From the NCBI RefSeq assembly GCF_018614575.1, contig NZ_JAGGOJ010000045.1:1-63372 (forward strand): a stretch of 63,372 nt of DNA, in the 5' to 3' direction. Shown here in pieces: positions 61,213-63,372 of the stretch (the stretch's first letter is position 1; each line of letters begins with the position of its first letter). A program made the translations under genes and the position numbers. A model generated the notes under the pieces. That model worked only from the letters and a program-made list of their open reading frames with translations, was not told the origin of the DNA and did not search any database. The DNA is from Streptomyces sp. ISL-10 (GTDB lineage Bacteria; Actinomycetota; Actinomycetes; Streptomycetales; Streptomycetaceae).

Positions 61213-62070
61213 ATGGACAAGGATCAGCTGCTCCGCGGACGCCGCTCGGTGCTCCGTGTCGCCGCCTGCCTCGGCGGTGTCGCCGCCTTCGGCGGGCTGT
61301 TCGTCACCGAGCCGACCACGACACCAGGACGCACCGCCCCCCGGCCCGCCCCCGCTCCGGCCCGCGGCCCCGCGGCCCCGCCGAGGGCGGGGCGGGCCCC
61401 GCGTGCGTCGTCCTACCGGCTGCAGCCCATGACCGCCTACCGCCCGGTGAAACTGCGCCCGGCGGTGCCGCCGGTGCGTACGAAACCTTTCCTCAAGGTG
61501 CCCGCGGAGGGGCGCACGATGGTGCTCACCTTCGACGACGGACCGGACCCCCGGTACACGCCCGACATCCTCGCGACGCTCCGCGAGCACAGTGTGCAGG
61601 CGATGTTCTTCGTCTGCGGGGAGATGGCCACGCACCAACGCGACCTGCTGCGCGAGATGGTCGACGACGGCCATGTGATCGGCAATCACACCTGGTCCCA
61701 CCCGCTGATCCCGGGCCTCGCACCGTCGCGGATCCGCGAAGAGCTCGGCCGCACCAGCGACGTCGTCGACAAGACGGTGGGCGAAGCGCCGCTCTGGTAC
61801 CGGGCGCCCTACGGAGCCTGGAACAAGCACTCCTTCGCGATCGGCGCCGAACTCGGCATGGAACCGCTCGCCTGGACCGTCGACACCCTGGACTGGACGA
61901 CACCCGGCATCCGCACCATCGTCCGGCGGGTGCTGGAGGGTGCGGCCCCGGGCGTCGTCGTGCTGTCTCACGACGCGGGCGGCAACCGCTCCCAGAGCGT
62001 CGCGGCCCTGCGAAGATATCTGCCGAGACTGCTGGACGACGGCTACCGCATCACCGTCCCGCGCCGCTGA
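61213..62070 (+). CDS. Secreted polysaccharide deacetylase (NodB domain)
   Basis: 285 residues from ATG 61213. An N-terminal hydrophobic segment (SVLRVAACLGGVAAFGGLFV) with RGRR just before it could be a Tat-like signal or anchor; a Pro/Ala-rich spacer follows. The NodB domain (about 90-285) has all five motifs: TFDDGPDPRYT, HTWSHPL (HxxxH), RAPYGAWN, WTVDTLDW and LSHDAGG. It removes acetyl groups from peptidoglycan or chitin-type sugars at the cell surface. It converges with the sortase gene. Confidence 0.9.
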   Translation: MDKDQLLRGRRSVLRVAACLGGVAAFGGLFVTEPTTTPGRTAPRPAPAPARGPAAPPRAGRAPRASSYRLQPMTAYRPVKLRPAVPPVRTKPFLKVPAEGRTMVLTFDDGPDPRYTPDILATLREHSVQAMFFVCGEMATHQRDLLREMVDDGHVIGNHTWSHPLIPGLAPSRIREELGRTSDVVDKTVGEAPLWYRAPYGAWNKHSFAIGAELGMEPLAWTVDTLDWTTPGIRTIVRRVLEGAAPGVVVLSHDAGGNRSQSVAALRRYLPRLLDDGYRITVPRR

Positions 62071-62118
62071 GCGGGCGGGCGACGGCCACGAACGGGCGCG
62101 GGCGGCAACGGGTCGCGC

Positions 62119-62769
62119 TCAGCGGGCCTTGACCATGCGGGCGAAGACGACGACGTTGCCGTCGTAGCCGTGCGCCTCCGAGTAGCCGCCCCCACAGGTG
62201 ATCACTCGCAGCTCGGGCGACCCGGTGTCGCCGTAGACGCGGACGCCGGGGAAGTCGTGCTTGGAGAACACCTCCACGCCGTACACCTCGAAGACGGCCG
62301 TGCTGCCGTCCAGCCGTGGCACCTCGATCAAGTTGCCGTGCTTCACGGAGCCGAGACCGTAGAACACCGCCGGCCCCGCCTGGTTGTCGACGTGCCCGAC
62401 GATCACGGCGGTGCCCCGCTGACCGGGGGCGACACCGTTCTGGTACCAGCCCGCGAGGTTGGGGTCCTGTGGGGGCGGGGCCGCGATCCACCCCTTCTCG
62501 TCCAGGCCCACGTCCATGATCGGCGCATCCACCTTGAGCGACGGGATGCGCACCCGGGCCGGAGGCGCGTACGGCAGGGGTTCGAGCGGTACGGGCAGGA
62601 ACGTCTCACCCGCGCGGCCGGCGAGCGACGCGGCGGCCGCGGGCTGCGGCGGCCCGATGCCCACATCCGCCCCATTCTTCATCAGTGCGATGCCGCTGAG
62701 CATGACGAGGGCCAGCACGCCCCAGGGCGAGCGTCGTCTCGGCTCGGAGCCGTAGATGTCCTTGCCCAT
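62119..62769 (-). CDS. Class F sortase
   Basis: 216 residues from ATG 62769 (GGGGAG 5 bp before; ATG 62790 is less likely). A short cytoplasmic basic tail and one membrane segment (WGVLALVMLSGIALM) precede the sortase domain: IPSLKVDAPIMDVGLDEKG, catalytic His in VIVGHVDN, Cys in LRVITCGGGY and the C-terminal Arg in VVVFARMVKAR. Class F enzymes are typical of actinobacteria and attach surface proteins to the wall. A glycine-rich secreted protein gene starts divergently 309 bp away. Confidence 0.9.
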   Translation of the reverse strand: MGKDIYGSEPRRRSPWGVLALVMLSGIALMKNGADVGIGPPQPAAAASLAGRAGETFLPVPLEPLPYAPPARVRIPSLKVDAPIMDVGLDEKGWIAAPPPQDPNLAGWYQNGVAPGQRGTAVIVGHVDNQAGPAVFYGLGSVKHGNLIEVPRLDGSTAVFEVYGVEVFSKHDFPGVRVYGDTGSPELRVITCGGGYSEAHGYDGNVVVFARMVKAR

Positions 62770-62894
62770 GATTCTCCCCATTGTGCGCATGCGGTCACGC
62801 TAAGTGCGGTCCGCCGAGGCTGCGAGAAGGGAAGGGCGAACGGGTGGCGGGGCCGGTCGGGGTGGCCCATCCGAGTAATCGGCAGATAAAAATC

Positions 62895-62924
62895 CTGACG
62901 GTCTGTGACCTGCGGGTCCGTCAG
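62895..62924. promoter_or_regulatory. Dyad CTGACGG-N16-CCGTCAG upstream of the secreted-protein gene
   Basis: Two perfect inverted 7-bp arms (62895-62901 and 62918-62924) directly follow an A-rich GATAAAAAT stretch in the divergent sortase/secreted-protein gap. It could be an operator or a small hairpin; nothing else is seen in this 309-bp gap. Confidence 0.4.
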
Positions 62925-63078
62925 ATGGTTGGGCGCTCGCGCGGCGTGTCGCCTCACCGGGGTGGACCAAGGCCGACATGCGCGTGATGCCCCCTGCGAT
63001 GAGGGTTCGTCATGGAAGGCGTACTCGTCGAATATGCCGGAGCGCCGCTCCGGAGCGTCTTCCGCTGGAGGTTCAACG

Positions 63079-63372
63079 ATGTGTGCTACACGCGCTCTCG
63101 CGGTGACCGCGACCGCCTTCGCGGCCGTCGGGCTCTGCGCTCCGCTGGCCGCCGCCGGCGGTGGCGACGGCCCGAGGAACGTCCACGTCAGTCCCTCCGC
63201 CGTCTTCCCGGGAGGCACTCTGACGATCACCGTGGACGGCTGCCACCGCGGTGGCGTCGTCAGTTCGAACGCTTTCCCGGACGCCGTGCTCTCCCGCACC
63301 GATCGGGGCGGCGTTGGAGGCGACGGTGGCAACCGGGGTGGCATTGGGGGCGATGGGGGTAACCGGGGTGGC
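63079..63372 (+). CDS. Secreted glycine-rich repeat protein (partial, cut by window end)
   Basis: 98 codons, open at the right edge. ATG 63079 has a CTGGAGG site 7 bp before. A signal peptide (ALAVTATAFAAVGLCAPLAAA) is followed by a small beta-type domain with one Cys (VHVSPSAVFPGGTLTITVDGC) and the beginning of Gly-rich repeats (GGVGGDGGNRGG, GGIGGDGGNRGG). It sits next to a class F sortase and may be its substrate, but the C-terminal sorting signal, if any, lies outside the window. Confidence 0.75.
   Translation, partial: MCATRALAVTATAFAAVGLCAPLAAAGGGDGPRNVHVSPSAVFPGGTLTITVDGCHRGGVVSSNAFPDAVLSRTDRGGVGGDGGNRGGIGGDGGNRGG

Overview
The window looks like a chromosomal segment of a Streptomyces-type actinomycete. 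The evidence is very high GC with strong third-position GC bias, frequent GTG and TTG starts, 4-bp ATGA/GTGA overlaps inside operons, and actinobacterial families: ECF sigma and ZAS anti-sigma factors, PAS/GAF/SpoIIE regulators, class F sortase, RPF/LysM wall hydrolase and WXG100-like proteins. No rRNA, tRNA, CRISPR array or insertion sequence was found.

0-20.5 kb is an iron-acquisition island. A heterodimeric ABC exporter (minus strand) diverges from a FecCD/FecCD/ATPase siderophore importer (plus strand), with two iron boxes of the DmdR/IdeR type between them. The importer operon continues into a YtcJ-like amidohydrolase and a short GNAT resembling N-acetylglutamate synthase. Convergent to it is an argC-argJ-argB block, itself preceded by an iron box. 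Next come a FhuF-like (2Fe-2S) protein and, divergent from it with two more iron boxes, a coupled four-gene biosynthetic operon: ATP-grasp ligase, two IucA/IucC (NIS) synthetases and a PLP-dependent decarboxylase. The simplest reading is a carboxylate-type NIS siderophore pathway that carries its own iron-controlled ornithine supply, its exporter, its importer and a ferric-siderophore reductase. No substrate-binding lipoprotein is present here.

20.5-27.4 kb is accessory: a GNAT, a MalY/PatB C-S lyase, a 1.3-kb gene-poor stretch, then a compact module of a WXG100-like protein, a large protein with a papain-like Cys-His-Asn peptidase end, and a lipoprotein resembling chagasin-type (I42) inhibitors of papain-like proteases. 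This reads as a type VII-associated effector with a protease-inhibitor partner.

27.4-41.5 kb holds housekeeping and metabolic genes: panD, small GNAT, MBL hydrolase, Asp/Glu-racemase-like protein, 6-phosphogluconate dehydrogenase, a DeoR regulator with a polyol-type ABC transporter and zinc dehydrogenase, an RPF-LysM-M23 wall hydrolase, a DMT transporter and a second FhuF-like protein.

41.5-63.4 kb holds an unusual zinc-ribbon SDR protein, an isolated 56-residue peptide gene between two strong terminators, an LMF1-like membrane protein, a YndJ/DUF1990 pair behind twin palindromic operators, a DUF6777 lipoprotein, a PAS-GAF-SpoIIE-HATPase regulator, a WES/DGAT acyltransferase, an amidohydrolase pseudogene, an Fpg/Nei glycosylase, an RskA-like anti-sigma factor, a LytTR response regulator, a DUF485/cation-acetate-type symporter followed by a LytS-type kinase, an ECF sigma factor, a polysaccharide deacetylase, a class F sortase and the start of a glycine-rich secreted protein cut by the window edge.
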